Positions 1 to 7,685 of a stretch of DNA of 64,000 nt are shown one piece after another (within the stretch, counting starts at the first letter, position 1; each line of letters opens with the position of its first letter). Source of the DNA: Streptomyces endocoffeicus (GTDB lineage: Bacteria > Actinomycetota > Actinomycetes > Streptomycetales > Streptomycetaceae). The translations under genes were made by a program, and so were the position numbers. Where the stretch lies: positions 1-64,000 of the forward strand of contig NZ_JAERRG010000009.1 in assembly GCF_016741935.1 (NCBI RefSeq), written 5' to 3'. A model generated the notes under the pieces. It was not told the origin of the DNA. It ran no database searches and was given only the letters and a program-made list of their open reading frames with translations.

Positions 1-26
1 CCTTGACCCCGAGTCTTGGACACGGG

Positions 27-399
27 CTAAGCGGCTAGGGCCAGCGTAGTTGGTGTTGTCCGGGACGCTGTTTCGTAGGCGATGGGACTGCGTTGTCCGA
101 AGCGGGAGTGACGGCGTCGGGTGTTGTAGCGGTGCAGCCAGCCGGGACTCGGCAAGTGCGTTGTCCGCACTGGAGCCGATCGCGCTCATCGACTGGCGGG
201 TGCCGGCCTGGCGGCAGGCGTCGGCGAAGGCCCGGCTGGTGTACTGGGCCCCGTAGTCGGTGTGCATGACCGCCCCGGCGAGACTGCCGCGGGTGCGTTC
301 GGCGGCGGCCAGGGCGTCGGTGACGAGATCGGTGCGCATGTGATCCGCGATCGCCCAACCGGCCAGACGGCGGGAGGCGATGTCGATGACGGTGGCCAT
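27..399 (-). pseudogene. IS3-family transposase (OrfB) C-terminal remnant with internal deletion
   Basis: The minus strand encodes the C-terminal part of an IS3-type DDE integrase core. It starts at MATVIDIASRR (399) and runs through MHTDYGAQYTSRAF to SADNALAES. About 30 residues expected after this, including the end of the catalytic core, are missing. A second frame resumes with GWLHRYNTRRRHSRF and stops at 27. The deletion junction lies near 150-160. Upstream of 399 the sequence is not transposase, so the N-terminal half is lost too. Bases 1-26 (reverse strand GTGTCCAAGACTCGGGGTCA) are probably the right terminal repeat. The element cannot make active transposase. Family assignment is confident; the exact IS is not known. 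Confidence 0.8.
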
Positions 400-622
400 T
401 CTGTGGAATCTGTTATTAGTTGCGCTAGATCAAGCGTTTTTGAGAGGGGTACCCGGAGGGGCCCGCAGTCCGGATCGACCCCGGCCCGCGAGCCCGGATG
501 CCGCCACTCGCTCCGCCCCCACCGGCCCGGCGGCCGGCGACGCGGCCCCCGCCCCGGCACCCCCGACCCATGCTCAATTTGCGCCGAAGGCGCGAGACGG
601 CGCCGCGCCCAACCGAGCACCT

Positions 623-1036
623 CTAGAGGCGGATCCGGGCCCAGACCGTTTTGCCGACGATGCGCTCCCGGACGCCCCACGCCTCGGCGAGGGCATCCAC
701 GATCGCCAGGCCGCGTCCGGATTCGTCGTCCGGTGTGGGGTCCGCCAGGGCGGGGTGCCCCTCGCGGGGATCGGACACCTCGACCCCGACCATTTTTTCT
801 GCGTCATATGCGATACGCACCTCGAAGTACCGCCCCGGTACGCGTCCATGGCGGATGGCGTTCGTCGCCAGCTCGGAGACGACCAGCAGGACGAGGGCCG
901 CCGAGCTCCGGTCCAGGCCCCAGGCGCGGAGAGCGACATCTGCGGCGCGGCGGGCGTGGGGGACGGATGGGGGGACGGGCGTAAACCTCTGCTTCCAGCC
1001 ATGGAGTGGATTTACGTCGTGACTTTCCGCGTTCAT
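623..1036 (-). CDS. ATP-binding protein, HATPase_c (RsbW/SpoIIAB-like) family
   Basis: A 137-residue stand-alone GHKL ATPase domain. The N box is visible as LLVVSELATNAIRHG (about residues 50-64), followed by VEVSDP and a G box, DESGRGLAIVDALAEAWG (about 104-121). Streptomyces carry many such genes. Members act as anti-sigma or regulatory kinases, but no partner is shown here. The ATG at 1036 directly abuts a GGGAGG, which is too close for normal spacing. GTG at 1069 would add 11 residues, so the start is uncertain. It is divergent from the HTH/DUF397 pair at 1157, a recurrent association in Streptomyces in which the three genes may form one regulatory unit. Confidence 0.75.
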   Translation of the reverse strand: MNAESHDVNPLHGWKQRFTPVPPSVPHARRAADVALRAWGLDRSSAALVLLVVSELATNAIRHGRVPGRYFEVRIAYDAEKMVGVEVSDPREGHPALADPTPDDESGRGLAIVDALAEAWGVRERIVGKTVWARIRL

Positions 1037-1156
1037 CCTCCCACTGTCAGTGCAGGCGACTACCTTCACCAGTAACAGAGCGTCGACTGCGGCGACCGGC
1101 AACTCTGGTCGAACGCAGGTTGATTGGCGTTGAGAGTTGTTGAGGGGGTGGCCTGC

Positions 1157-1978
1157 GTGGCCCAGTCGAAGAAGAAGGACTCCGCTCCGCCGACCGTGCA
1201 GTACTTCGCCGCTGTCCTGCGGCTTCTGCGGGAACGGGCGGGGCTGACCCAGGACGAGTTGGGTGCGCTGATGAACTACACCGGGTCGGCGGTGAGCGCC
1301 GTCGAGACATGCGCGAAGCCGCCGACGGACGAGTTCATCGACGCGGCCGAGAAGGCACTGGACGCGGGCGGGTTGCTTCGTTCTGCGATCAAGTATTTGC
1401 GGCTTGAGCGGTATCCCGCTCACTTTCAGGGTCTCGCCCAGCTGGAACAAGAAGCGCTCAGTCTGTCGTCGTACTGTACGCATCTGCTCCATGGCCTGCT
1501 GCAGACGGAGGGGTACGCCACCGCGCTGTTCGACTACGCATTCCCTCCGCTCGACAGAGAGGAGGTCACGAAGCTCGTCGCCGCTCGCATGGACCGCAAG
1601 GCGCTCTTTGACCGCAAACCAGCAGCCGTGGTCAATGTCATCCTCGAAGAGGCCGCGCTACGGCGCCACATCGGCGGGCCGGAGGTCATGCGCACCCAAT
1701 ACACGCACCTCACCGAGTGCACCGCCCGCCCGAATGTCGTCATCCAGGTCATGCCCATGAGCCAAGCTGGGCACGCCGGGCTTCCTGGCCCGATGACATT
1801 GATCGAGACACCCGAGGAGACGCCCGTGGCCTACCTTGAGGGCCATGGCCAAAGCATCCTGTTGTCCAAACCGGAAGAGGTGGGTGTCCTGGCCCGCCGC
1901 TATGCCATGATCAGGTCCCAGGCCCTCAGGCCGGAGGAATCCGTGCGCTTCATCGAGAAGTTGATGGGTGAGTTATGA
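1157..1978 (+). CDS. XRE-family HTH regulator with DUF5753 (Scr1-like)
   Basis: A 273-residue protein. An N-terminal helix-turn-helix (about residues 15-70, LRLLRERAGLTQDELGALMN) is followed by a DUF5753 ligand-binding-like domain. The latter holds LLHGLLQTEGYA, VILEEAALRRHIGG and the C-terminal VAYLEGHGQSILL stretch. Such proteins are DNA-binding regulators almost always paired with a DUF397 gene in Streptomyces. GTG 1157 is chosen because GAGGGGG lies 8 bases upstream. The last sense codon is TTA (1973-1975), the rare leucine codon read by bldA tRNA, and its stop overlaps the next start (TTATGA). Translation of both genes may therefore depend on bldA. Confidence 0.85.
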   Translation: MAQSKKKDSAPPTVQYFAAVLRLLRERAGLTQDELGALMNYTGSAVSAVETCAKPPTDEFIDAAEKALDAGGLLRSAIKYLRLERYPAHFQGLAQLEQEALSLSSYCTHLLHGLLQTEGYATALFDYAFPPLDREEVTKLVAARMDRKALFDRKPAAVVNVILEEAALRRHIGGPEVMRTQYTHLTECTARPNVVIQVMPMSQAGHAGLPGPMTLIETPEETPVAYLEGHGQSILLSKPEEVGVLARRYAMIRSQALRPEESVRFIEKLMGEL

Positions 1979-2151
1979 GCAGACTCGTGTGGTTCAAGAG
2001 CAGCTACAGCGACAACACCGGCGGCGAGTGCGTCGAGGTCGCCACCACCCCCACCACCATCCACATACGGGACTCCAAGAACCCCGACGGCCCCCGCCTC
2101 CGCATACCCGCTACCGCCTGGGCCGACTTCCTGACCTTCGCGACGGCCTGA
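1975..2151 (+). CDS. DUF397 domain small protein
   Basis: A 58-residue DUF397 protein with the usual features: WFKSSYSDNTGGECVEVA at the N-terminus, then IHIRDSKNPDGP and a hydrophobic end. ATG 1975 overlaps the stop of the HTH gene by four bases, which implies translational coupling. Proteins of this family work with the adjacent DUF5753 regulator, possibly as partner or antagonist; the mechanism is family-level inference. The 3' end overlaps the convergent HTTM gene by 41 bases (2111-2151). Confidence 0.85.
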   Translation: MSRLVWFKSSYSDNTGGECVEVATTPTTIHIRDSKNPDGPRLRIPATAWADFLTFATA

Positions 2152-3283
2152 GCAGAGCCGTCGGCAGGAACACCGCGTCGCAGACGACCATCGCGGCCGA
2201 CAGGAAGGGCAGGCCGAGCAGGACGGCGATTCCGGCGTGTTCGAGGATCATCACCGCCAGCAGCGCGGTCTTGAGGCGTCGGTAGCCGAGCAGGAAGGGG
2301 AAGGCCACCTGCATCACCACGGTCCCGTAGCCCAGCAGGACGATCAGGAGCATATGGCTCGCGAGCAGGCTGCCGAGTCCGGGCCAGGGGCTGAAGTAGT
2401 CGAGGTGCAGGGCGTAGTGGAGCCCGCTGCCGTCCTGCCAGCGGGTGCCTTGGATCTTGTACCAGCCGGCCGTGGCGTAGATGAGGCAGATCTGGGCCGC
2501 GATTACGAGCATCGCGCAGTTGTGCAGCATCGTGGCGGCCGCGTCGAGCAGTTCGCGCGACCACGCTCCCCGTGACCATCGGCGGGCCGCGTACCAGAGG
2601 CCCTGGCAGATCCAGAAGGCCCACAGGACCGCCGCCCAGGCGGTTCCCTGGAAGCCGTCCGACACCCACAGGAGGGCCACGCCGAGGATCTGCCACATCA
2701 CGAACCCGGCCCGGTCGACCCGGCCGTCCCTGCGGTTGCGGCGGGCGCGGCGGGCGTCGACGGACCAGACGGCTCCGCATTGGGTGAAGGCCAGGTAGAT
2801 GGCCATCACGCCGATCACGTTGTCCCCGCCGTCCCCGATGAGCGGATTGCGGTTCTGGAGCGAGAGAACGGCGACCAGGAAGAGAACGGAGGTGGCCCGG
2901 GTCCGCCAGCCGAGCATCAGCAGGGCGGCCACCAGGATCGCGCCGTGGTAGACGCATTCGAACCACCAGCGTCCGGCGCTCCAGGTGAGCACGGTGAAGG
3001 CGTGGTTCTCCGCGACCAGGCGGGCCGCCAGGTCCAGCGCCCAGGGGCTGCGGTCGCCGTAGAGCACCCGCCGGTGCGGCCATTCGCGCAGCAGGAAGGC
3101 CAGGACGAGGCCGCTGAGGCCGATCCGGAACAGGGCGCACTGATACCGCGCATGCGCATCGCAGGCGAAGGCGATCGGTCTCGCCGCCGCCTGCCGCCAT
3201 CGCCCGCCGGCGGCACTCGCCCATGGAGCGGTGGCGGGCCGCGTCGAGGGGTGGCCGAGGTGGTCGAGGTGGTCGATGCTCAT
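2111..3283 (-). CDS. HTTM-domain multipass membrane protein (SdpB-like)
   Basis: A 390-residue polytopic membrane protein with about eight or more hydrophobic segments, starting around residue 50 (CALFRIGLSGLVLAFLL). Motifs fit the HTTM domain shared by vitamin-K-dependent gamma-carboxylases and Bacillus SdpB: GDRSPW, YIQxGxxW-like AGWYKIQGTRWQDGSGLHYAL, and PFLLGYRRLKTALL. SdpB is needed to mature the SDP toxin in Bacillus. ATG 3283 follows an AGGGGG at good spacing and lies one base after the stop of the DUF5819 gene, so the two are co-translated. A toxin-maturation role is inference from the gene order. Confidence 0.75.
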   Translation of the reverse strand: MSIDHLDHLGHPSTRPATAPWASAAGGRWRQAAARPIAFACDAHARYQCALFRIGLSGLVLAFLLREWPHRRVLYGDRSPWALDLAARLVAENHAFTVLTWSAGRWWFECVYHGAILVAALLMLGWRTRATSVLFLVAVLSLQNRNPLIGDGGDNVIGVMAIYLAFTQCGAVWSVDARRARRNRRDGRVDRAGFVMWQILGVALLWVSDGFQGTAWAAVLWAFWICQGLWYAARRWSRGAWSRELLDAAATMLHNCAMLVIAAQICLIYATAGWYKIQGTRWQDGSGLHYALHLDYFSPWPGLGSLLASHMLLIVLLGYGTVVMQVAFPFLLGYRRLKTALLAVMILEHAGIAVLLGLPFLSAAMVVCDAVFLPTALLRPSRRSGSRPRR

Positions 3284-3284
3284 G

Positions 3285-3947
3285 TCACAGCCCCCTGCGG
3301 TCCTGGTCCTTCACCGACCACCACGGCAACGTACGGTGGCGGGCACTCTGCACGGACGCGGACGACGCCCGGTCGCTCCAACGGGGCGGGGCCACCGGCC
3401 TGGCGGTGACGCGCACCTGCACGGCGACGACCCGCTCACCATCAAGCCCGCCACGTCGCCCCTCGATGCGCTGGAGGGCGATCCGCTTGACGTATTCGCC
3501 GAAGAGGATTCCCCGCACACCGATCGGAGCGTTCCGCCGGCTGTGGGAATTCTGATAGAAGTCCCATGCCAGCCGGAGCATGTTCTGATGTGCGTGGCTG
3601 GGAACGGGATTGTGCCGGATAGCGGCGACATCCTGAGTCGTCAGGTTGACCCAGTGCCCCGCGCGGGGCTTTTCGGAATTCCGGTCGGTGCGGACCCTGG
3701 CCTCCACGACGACGTTCTCATGGAGCGGCTCGGGCGCGAACAGCTGCCAGCCCTGGGTGAATTCCGGATAGACATGCCCGTTGATCAGATGTGCATACCG
3801 GCTCCGGACCGGGTTGTCCGGCGTAACGGCCAGAAAGAGCGTGGCGAGGTGCCAGCACGCGGCGCCGAGCAACACCGCGGCGGTCACCGCCAGAACCACG
3901 AGGGACGGGAGGGACCGGCCGGGGCCGGTCCCTCCCGTGTCGGCCAC
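3285..3947 (-). CDS. DUF5819 family membrane-anchored protein (SdpA-like position)
   Basis: A 220-residue protein with one N-terminal transmembrane helix (about residues 12-34, SLVVLAVTAAVLLGAAC). The predicted extracytoplasmic or soluble part carries the family motif FTQGWQLFAPEP and a conserved NMLRLAWDFYQNS stretch. DUF5819 genes typically sit beside HTTM genes, as SdpA does beside SdpB in Bacillus. GTG 3947 is preferred because GGGGGA lies 8 bases upstream; GTG 3953 is the alternative. The gene begins 14 bases after the small secreted gene and ends one base before the HTTM start, so all three form one operon. The molecular activity is unknown. Confidence 0.72.
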   Translation of the reverse strand: MADTGGTGPGRSLPSLVVLAVTAAVLLGAACWHLATLFLAVTPDNPVRSRYAHLINGHVYPEFTQGWQLFAPEPLHENVVVEARVRTDRNSEKPRAGHWVNLTTQDVAAIRHNPVPSHAHQNMLRLAWDFYQNSHSRRNAPIGVRGILFGEYVKRIALQRIEGRRGGLDGERVVAVQVRVTARPVAPPRWSDRASSASVQSARHRTLPWWSVKDQDRRGL

Positions 3948-3960
3948 GGACACGGTCCCC

Positions 3961-4236
3961 CTAGCCGCGGGTGTTCTGGCAGTTGGATCCAAAACCGCCG
4001 GGCGGCCCCGGCTGGGCGGGGGTGCTACTGCTGCCTCCACCACTCGTTCCGGGGGCTCCGAGCGACAGTTTGGAGTCACATTCGTTATCCTGATTCGTCC
4101 CCGGGCCGGTAAGGCCGCTGAAGAACTCCTTGGGAAGGATCGGCCACTTCTGGGCCTGTGCCGCGTTGACGCCGCCGAAAACCAGGGCGCAGGCAACGGA
4201 TACACCCAGCACCGCCAGGCGAATGACCTTCTTCAC
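3961..4236 (-). CDS. Small secreted two-cysteine protein, candidate SDP-like peptide precursor
   Basis: A 91-residue protein (from GTG 4236) with a Sec signal, KKVIRLAVLGVSVACALVF, and a plausible AQA cleavage site at about residue 28. The exported part is Gly/Ser/Pro-rich with only two cysteines, C53 (NECDSK) and C86 (SNCQNT), able to form one disulfide. The core TPAQPGPPGGFG is proline/glycine rich. GTG 4236 has GAAAGGTGG at good spacing. An upstream GTG at 4326 would add 30 residues, SFLPLIAAVGQAAGNI and on, and cannot be excluded. It heads an operon with DUF5819 and HTTM genes, so it occupies the place of the toxin precursor in the sdp system. No sequence homology to SdpC is claimed. Confidence 0.6.
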   Translation of the reverse strand: MKKVIRLAVLGVSVACALVFGGVNAAQAQKWPILPKEFFSGLTGPGTNQDNECDSKLSLGAPGTSGGGSSSTPAQPGPPGGFGSNCQNTRG

Positions 4237-4359
4237 CAGACCACCTTTCTCGAAAGACTCGATAAATCGGTCGGCAATGTTGCCCGCAGCCTGCCCAACG
4301 GCCGCGATCAGCGGCAAGAACGACACGACGCCTTAGTGCGAATGGACCCGCGCCGGAAA

Positions 4360-5571
4360 TCAGGCCCGGCCGTGGGCCCGTTGCGCCCGGCGGGAGAGGG
4401 TGTCGACCACGACGGCGAGCAGCAGCACCCCGCCAGTGATCATGAACTGGACGGCGGTCTGGATGTCCATGAGGGCGACGCCCGAGGCGATCGACTGGAT
4501 GACGAGCACGCCCAGCAGGGCGGACCAGGTGCTGCCGCGGCCGCCGAAGAGGCTCGTGCCGCCGATGACGGCCGCGGCGATGGCGTTCATCAGCAGGTCG
4601 GTGGAGACCGACGTCTGGCTGACCGAGTTGATCCGGGAGGCCAGGAAGAGACCGCCGATGGCGGCCATCGTGCTCGACATCATGAACGCGGAGGTGCGCA
4701 CCCAGGCCACGTTGATCCCGGCGCGGCGGGCCGCTTCGACGCCGCCGCCCAGGGCGAAGATCATCCGGCCGTAGGCCGTGCGGCGCAGGACGTAGTCGAG
4801 GATGACGAGGACGACCACGAAGATCAGGAGGGCGAGCGGCAGGCCCTGGAACTGGTTGAGCACATACGCGGCGGCGAAGGCGAGCACCGCGAGCACGCCC
4901 GTGCGGACGGCGATCCAGGCCGGGGGGCGGGTGGGCACTCCGGCGGCGCGGCGGCGCTGGACATCGCGCCAGGCGGTGAGGAAGTACCCGGCGGTGCCGA
5001 CCGCCGCCAGGGCGTAGGCGGCGGCGACATCGGAGAAGTAGTAGTTGGTGAGCTGGGCGACCAGGCCCTGATCGTCGAGGTTGATGGTGCCGTACGCGCC
5101 CATGATGGCGAGCATCAGGCCGTACCACCCCAGCAGTCCGGCGAGGGTGACCACGAACGCGGGGACGCCGACCACGGCCGTGAAGAAGCCGTGGACGAAG
5201 CCGACCGCCGTACCGCAGAGGGCGCCCAGGATGATGGCGGGTGGTTCGGGCATGCCGAAGTTGACGTTCAACACGGCGAACAGGGCGGAGGCCAGGCCGC
5301 TCACCGAACCCACCGACAGATCGATCTCGCCGACCAGCAGCACGAAGATCACGCCGACCGCGATCATGCCGGTGCCGACGATGTCCACGCTGAGGTTGGA
5401 GAGGTTGCGCGGGGAGAGGAAGTGCGGGTTGAGGATCTGGAAGGTGATCCAGATCGCGAGCAGCCCGAGCAGGACCGGGACGGCGCCGAACGTACCGCCG
5501 CCCACTCGGCGCCCGAACGCGCTGGTGAAGCGTTCGGCAGCGTGGGCGCTGGATCCGCCGGGGATGCTCAC
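4360..5571 (-). CDS. Sugar ABC transporter permease, XylH/BPD_transp_2 type
   Basis: A 403-residue inner-membrane permease with about ten hydrophobic segments. The signature region VLLVGEIDLSVGSVSGLASA (about residues 78-97) and FALGGGVEAARRAGINV (about 270-286, the ATPase-contact loop) match ribose/xylose permeases of the CUT2 class. It would form the channel with the ATPase and lipoprotein encoded upstream. Its ATG overlaps the ATPase stop by four bases (5568-5571). An internal loop of about 35 residues with WRDVQRRRAAGVP is longer than in RbsC, as seen in XylH. The substrate is probably a pentose or other monosaccharide, but the sequence does not settle which. Confidence 0.88.
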   Translation of the reverse strand: MSIPGGSSAHAAERFTSAFGRRVGGGTFGAVPVLLGLLAIWITFQILNPHFLSPRNLSNLSVDIVGTGMIAVGVIFVLLVGEIDLSVGSVSGLASALFAVLNVNFGMPEPPAIILGALCGTAVGFVHGFFTAVVGVPAFVVTLAGLLGWYGLMLAIMGAYGTINLDDQGLVAQLTNYYFSDVAAAYALAAVGTAGYFLTAWRDVQRRRAAGVPTRPPAWIAVRTGVLAVLAFAAAYVLNQFQGLPLALLIFVVVLVILDYVLRRTAYGRMIFALGGGVEAARRAGINVAWVRTSAFMMSSTMAAIGGLFLASRINSVSQTSVSTDLLMNAIAAAVIGGTSLFGGRGSTWSALLGVLVIQSIASGVALMDIQTAVQFMITGGVLLLAVVVDTLSRRAQRAHGRA

Positions 5572-6350
5572 AGCTCCCCCTCCCGCGCCGCGCGCCGCGT
5601 GACCGCGTTGTCGGACGCGCCGGTGATGGAGGAGACGATCTGCTCCTGGGAGGTGGTGGTGACGTCGAAGAACCCGTTGTTGCGGCCCAGGCGCAGCACC
5701 GCGACCCAGTCCGCGACGGCCTTGACGTCGCCCAGGTTGTGGCTGACCAGCAGCACCCCGAGCCCGCGGTCACGGAGCCGTTCCACCAGGTCGAGGACCT
5801 GAGCGGTCTGCTCGATGCCGAGGGCGGCGGTGGGCTCGTCCAGCATCACCAGGTTCGGTGCGCCGAGCAGCGCCCGGGAGATGGCGACGGTCTGCCGCTG
5901 GCCTCCGGAGAGGGCCGCGACGGGCCTGCGGACGTCGGGGATGCGGATGGAGAGGGTGGCCAGCAGATCGCGGGTGCGGCGCTCCATCTCCACCTCGTCC
6001 AGGACCCCGATCCGGGTGAGCTCGCGGCCGAGGAAGAGATTGCCGACGACGTCGAGGTTGTCGCAGAGCGCGAGGTCCTGGTAGACGGTGGCGATCCCCA
6101 GGTGCTGGGCGTCGTGCGGACGGCCGATGTGGATGGGGCGGCCCTGCCATTCGAGGGTGCCCGTGTCGGCCGGTTCGACGCCCGCGATCACCTTGACCAG
6201 GGTGGACTTCCCCGCGCCGTTGTCGCCCACCAGGGCGATGACCTCACCGGCGTGGATCTCCAGCTCGACGTCCCTGAGCGCCTGGACCGCGCCGAAGCGC
6301 TTGAAGACGCCGCTCAGCGCCAGCAGGGGCGGGGCCGACGGTCGGGCCAT
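5568..6350 (-). CDS. Sugar ABC transporter ATP-binding protein, single-domain CUT2 type
   Basis: A 260-residue ABC ATPase. The Walker A is GDNGAGKST (42-50), the Q-loop VYQDLALCDNL, the signature LSGGQRQ (147-153) and the Walker B NLVMLDEP (166-173), followed by the H-loop VSHNLGD. RbsA/XylG proteins normally carry two fused domains (about 500 residues). This one has a single domain, as in a known actinobacterial subgroup, so it probably works as a homodimer. It hydrolyses ATP to drive import through the adjacent permease. It lies 69 bases after the binding-protein gene; the gap holds four 19-bp repeats. Confidence 0.88.
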   Translation of the reverse strand: MARPSAPPLLALSGVFKRFGAVQALRDVELEIHAGEVIALVGDNGAGKSTLVKVIAGVEPADTGTLEWQGRPIHIGRPHDAQHLGIATVYQDLALCDNLDVVGNLFLGRELTRIGVLDEVEMERRTRDLLATLSIRIPDVRRPVAALSGGQRQTVAISRALLGAPNLVMLDEPTAALGIEQTAQVLDLVERLRDRGLGVLLVSHNLGDVKAVADWVAVLRLGRNNGFFDVTTTSQEQIVSSITGASDNAVTRRAAREGEL

Positions 6351-6361
6351 CCGCGCCTCCC

Positions 6362-6437
6362 TTCATTCCGCCTCGTGCGATTCATTTCGCGTCGTGCCAT
6401 TCATTCCGCGTCGTGCCATTCATTTGGCGTTGTGCGA
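6362..6437. repeat. 19-bp tandem repeat, four copies
   Basis: Four consecutive 19-bp units (TTCATTCCGCCTCGTGCGA and variants) at 6362, 6381, 6400 and 6419. The array fills the gap between the binding-protein gene and the ATPase gene and includes the binding-protein stop codon (6420-6422). Its position between the first and second importer cistrons could affect mRNA processing or relative expression, but no hairpin or protein site is evident. Confidence 0.8.
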
Positions 6438-7685
6438 TGAGCCGTTCGAGTCGGTGAGCCCGGCCCTGCGGCAGTCGTCCACGTACTTCTTGGTGCATAT
6501 CTGATCGACGCGATACAGACCGTCCTTGATGACGGTGCTCTTGATGTTGTGCACGGTGACGGCCAGCGGTTCGAGCAGCACCGCGGGGATGCCACGGGTG
6601 GTGGAGTTGTTGACCCGCCGCGTCGCGATCCCGTTGAGCGATCTGCCCCGTCCCAGCGCGATGGCCATCTCCGCGGCGGTGTACGCCTCGGGCTTGAACG
6701 GCTTGTAGACGGTCATGTACTGCTCGCCCGCGAGGATCCGCTGAATGCCCGCCACCTCGGCGTCCTGGCCGGTGACCGGGGGGATCGGATGGATCCGGGC
6801 CGCCTTGAGGGCGGTGATGACACCCGAGGCCAGGCCGTCGTTGGCGGCGAGGACGCCGTCGATGCCGTAGGGGCCCAGGGCGGCGATGGCGGCGGACATG
6901 TTGCGGTTGGCGTTCTCCGGCCGCCAGCCGACGGTCTCGTAGGACTTGGCGATCTTGACCTTGCCCTGGAGGACGGACCGCGCTCCCCGTTCGAACCAGC
7001 CCGCGTTGGGGTCGGTTGACGAGCCGTTCATCATGACGATCTGGCGGTTCGCGGGATGCGGTCCCAGCGCCCTCAGCAGCGCCTCGCCCTGGAGCTTGCC
7101 AACCCTTCCGCCGTCGAAGGAGACATAGCCGGAGATGGGCCCTTCGGCCAGACGGTCGTAGGCGACGACCGGGACACCGGCGCGGCGGGCCTGGATCACG
7201 GAGTGGCGGACGGCCTTGGTGTCGACCGCGTCCAGGATGAGGACATCGACCCCGTTCGTGATCATGGCGTCGATCTGGCTGCGCTGGGAGGTGGGATCGT
7301 GCTGGGCGCTGGAGTAGCTCACCGTGCAGCTCGGGCAGAGCTGCCTGACCCGGTGCTGGATCAGGGGTGCGTCGAAGCGCTCGAAACGGACGATCTCGTT
7401 CTCCGGGAGCAGCAGGCCGATCCGCAGCGGCCCGTGGTGGGTCCCGGCCGCGCCTACCGTCTCGCCGACCTGGGCCGCCTTGCCGCAGGCGGCGAGGGAC
7501 ACGGCCAGGACGAGGCCGACCGCGACGGCGACGGCCGCGCGAAGGCGGTCGCGCGTACGGAAGCGCGTACGGGAGCGCGTACGGGAACGCGTCGGGGGGT
7601 GCGCCCGGGAGCGCGTACGGGTGGGGATCATCGCCCAGCGCGTACGGGAACGGCTCACCGCCCAGCGCGTACGGAAACGGCTCAT
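6420..7685 (-). CDS. Sugar ABC transporter substrate-binding lipoprotein
   Basis: A 421-residue periplasmic-binding-type protein. An arginine-rich N-terminus (residues 1-50, RTR/SRTR repeats) precedes a hydrophobic core and the lipobox SLAAC with lipidated C67. The mature part is a type 1 sugar-binding fold, with ILDAVDTKAVRHSVIQA, PVVAYDR and GVLAANDGLASGVI motifs typical of xylose/ribose/galactose binders. ATG 7685 has GGAGGA about 10 bases upstream and overlaps the stop of the SpoIIE-like gene by four bases. The repetitive Arg-rich leader is unusual; later starts (ATG near 7630) would shorten it. It captures a sugar for the downstream ATPase and permease. Confidence 0.85.
   Translation of the reverse strand: MSRFRTRWAVSRSRTRWAMIPTRTRSRAHPPTRSRTRSRTRFRTRDRLRAAVAVAVGLVLAVSLAACGKAAQVGETVGAAGTHHGPLRIGLLLPENEIVRFERFDAPLIQHRVRQLCPSCTVSYSSAQHDPTSQRSQIDAMITNGVDVLILDAVDTKAVRHSVIQARRAGVPVVAYDRLAEGPISGYVSFDGGRVGKLQGEALLRALGPHPANRQIVMMNGSSTDPNAGWFERGARSVLQGKVKIAKSYETVGWRPENANRNMSAAIAALGPYGIDGVLAANDGLASGVITALKAARIHPIPPVTGQDAEVAGIQRILAGEQYMTVYKPFKPEAYTAAEMAIALGRGRSLNGIATRRVNNSTTRGIPAVLLEPLAVTVHNIKSTVIKDGLYRVDQICTKKYVDDCRRAGLTDSNGSSHNAK
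7555..7685. repeat. Coding tandem repeats in the lipoprotein leader
   Basis: The start of the binding-protein gene is built from repeats of a CGTACGCG core. There is a 27-bp tandem duplication (7632-7658 and 7659-7685) and shorter 12-bp units at 7555-7600. They encode the RTRW/RTRS stretches ahead of the signal-peptide hydrophobic core. The array looks like recent slippage expansion. Confidence 0.75.

Noticed and set aside
623..1492. Long minus-strand extension of the HATPase gene into the HTH gene
   Set aside because: The upstream part is antisense to the well-supported HTH gene and has no protein-like features; a start at 1036 or 1069 is enough.
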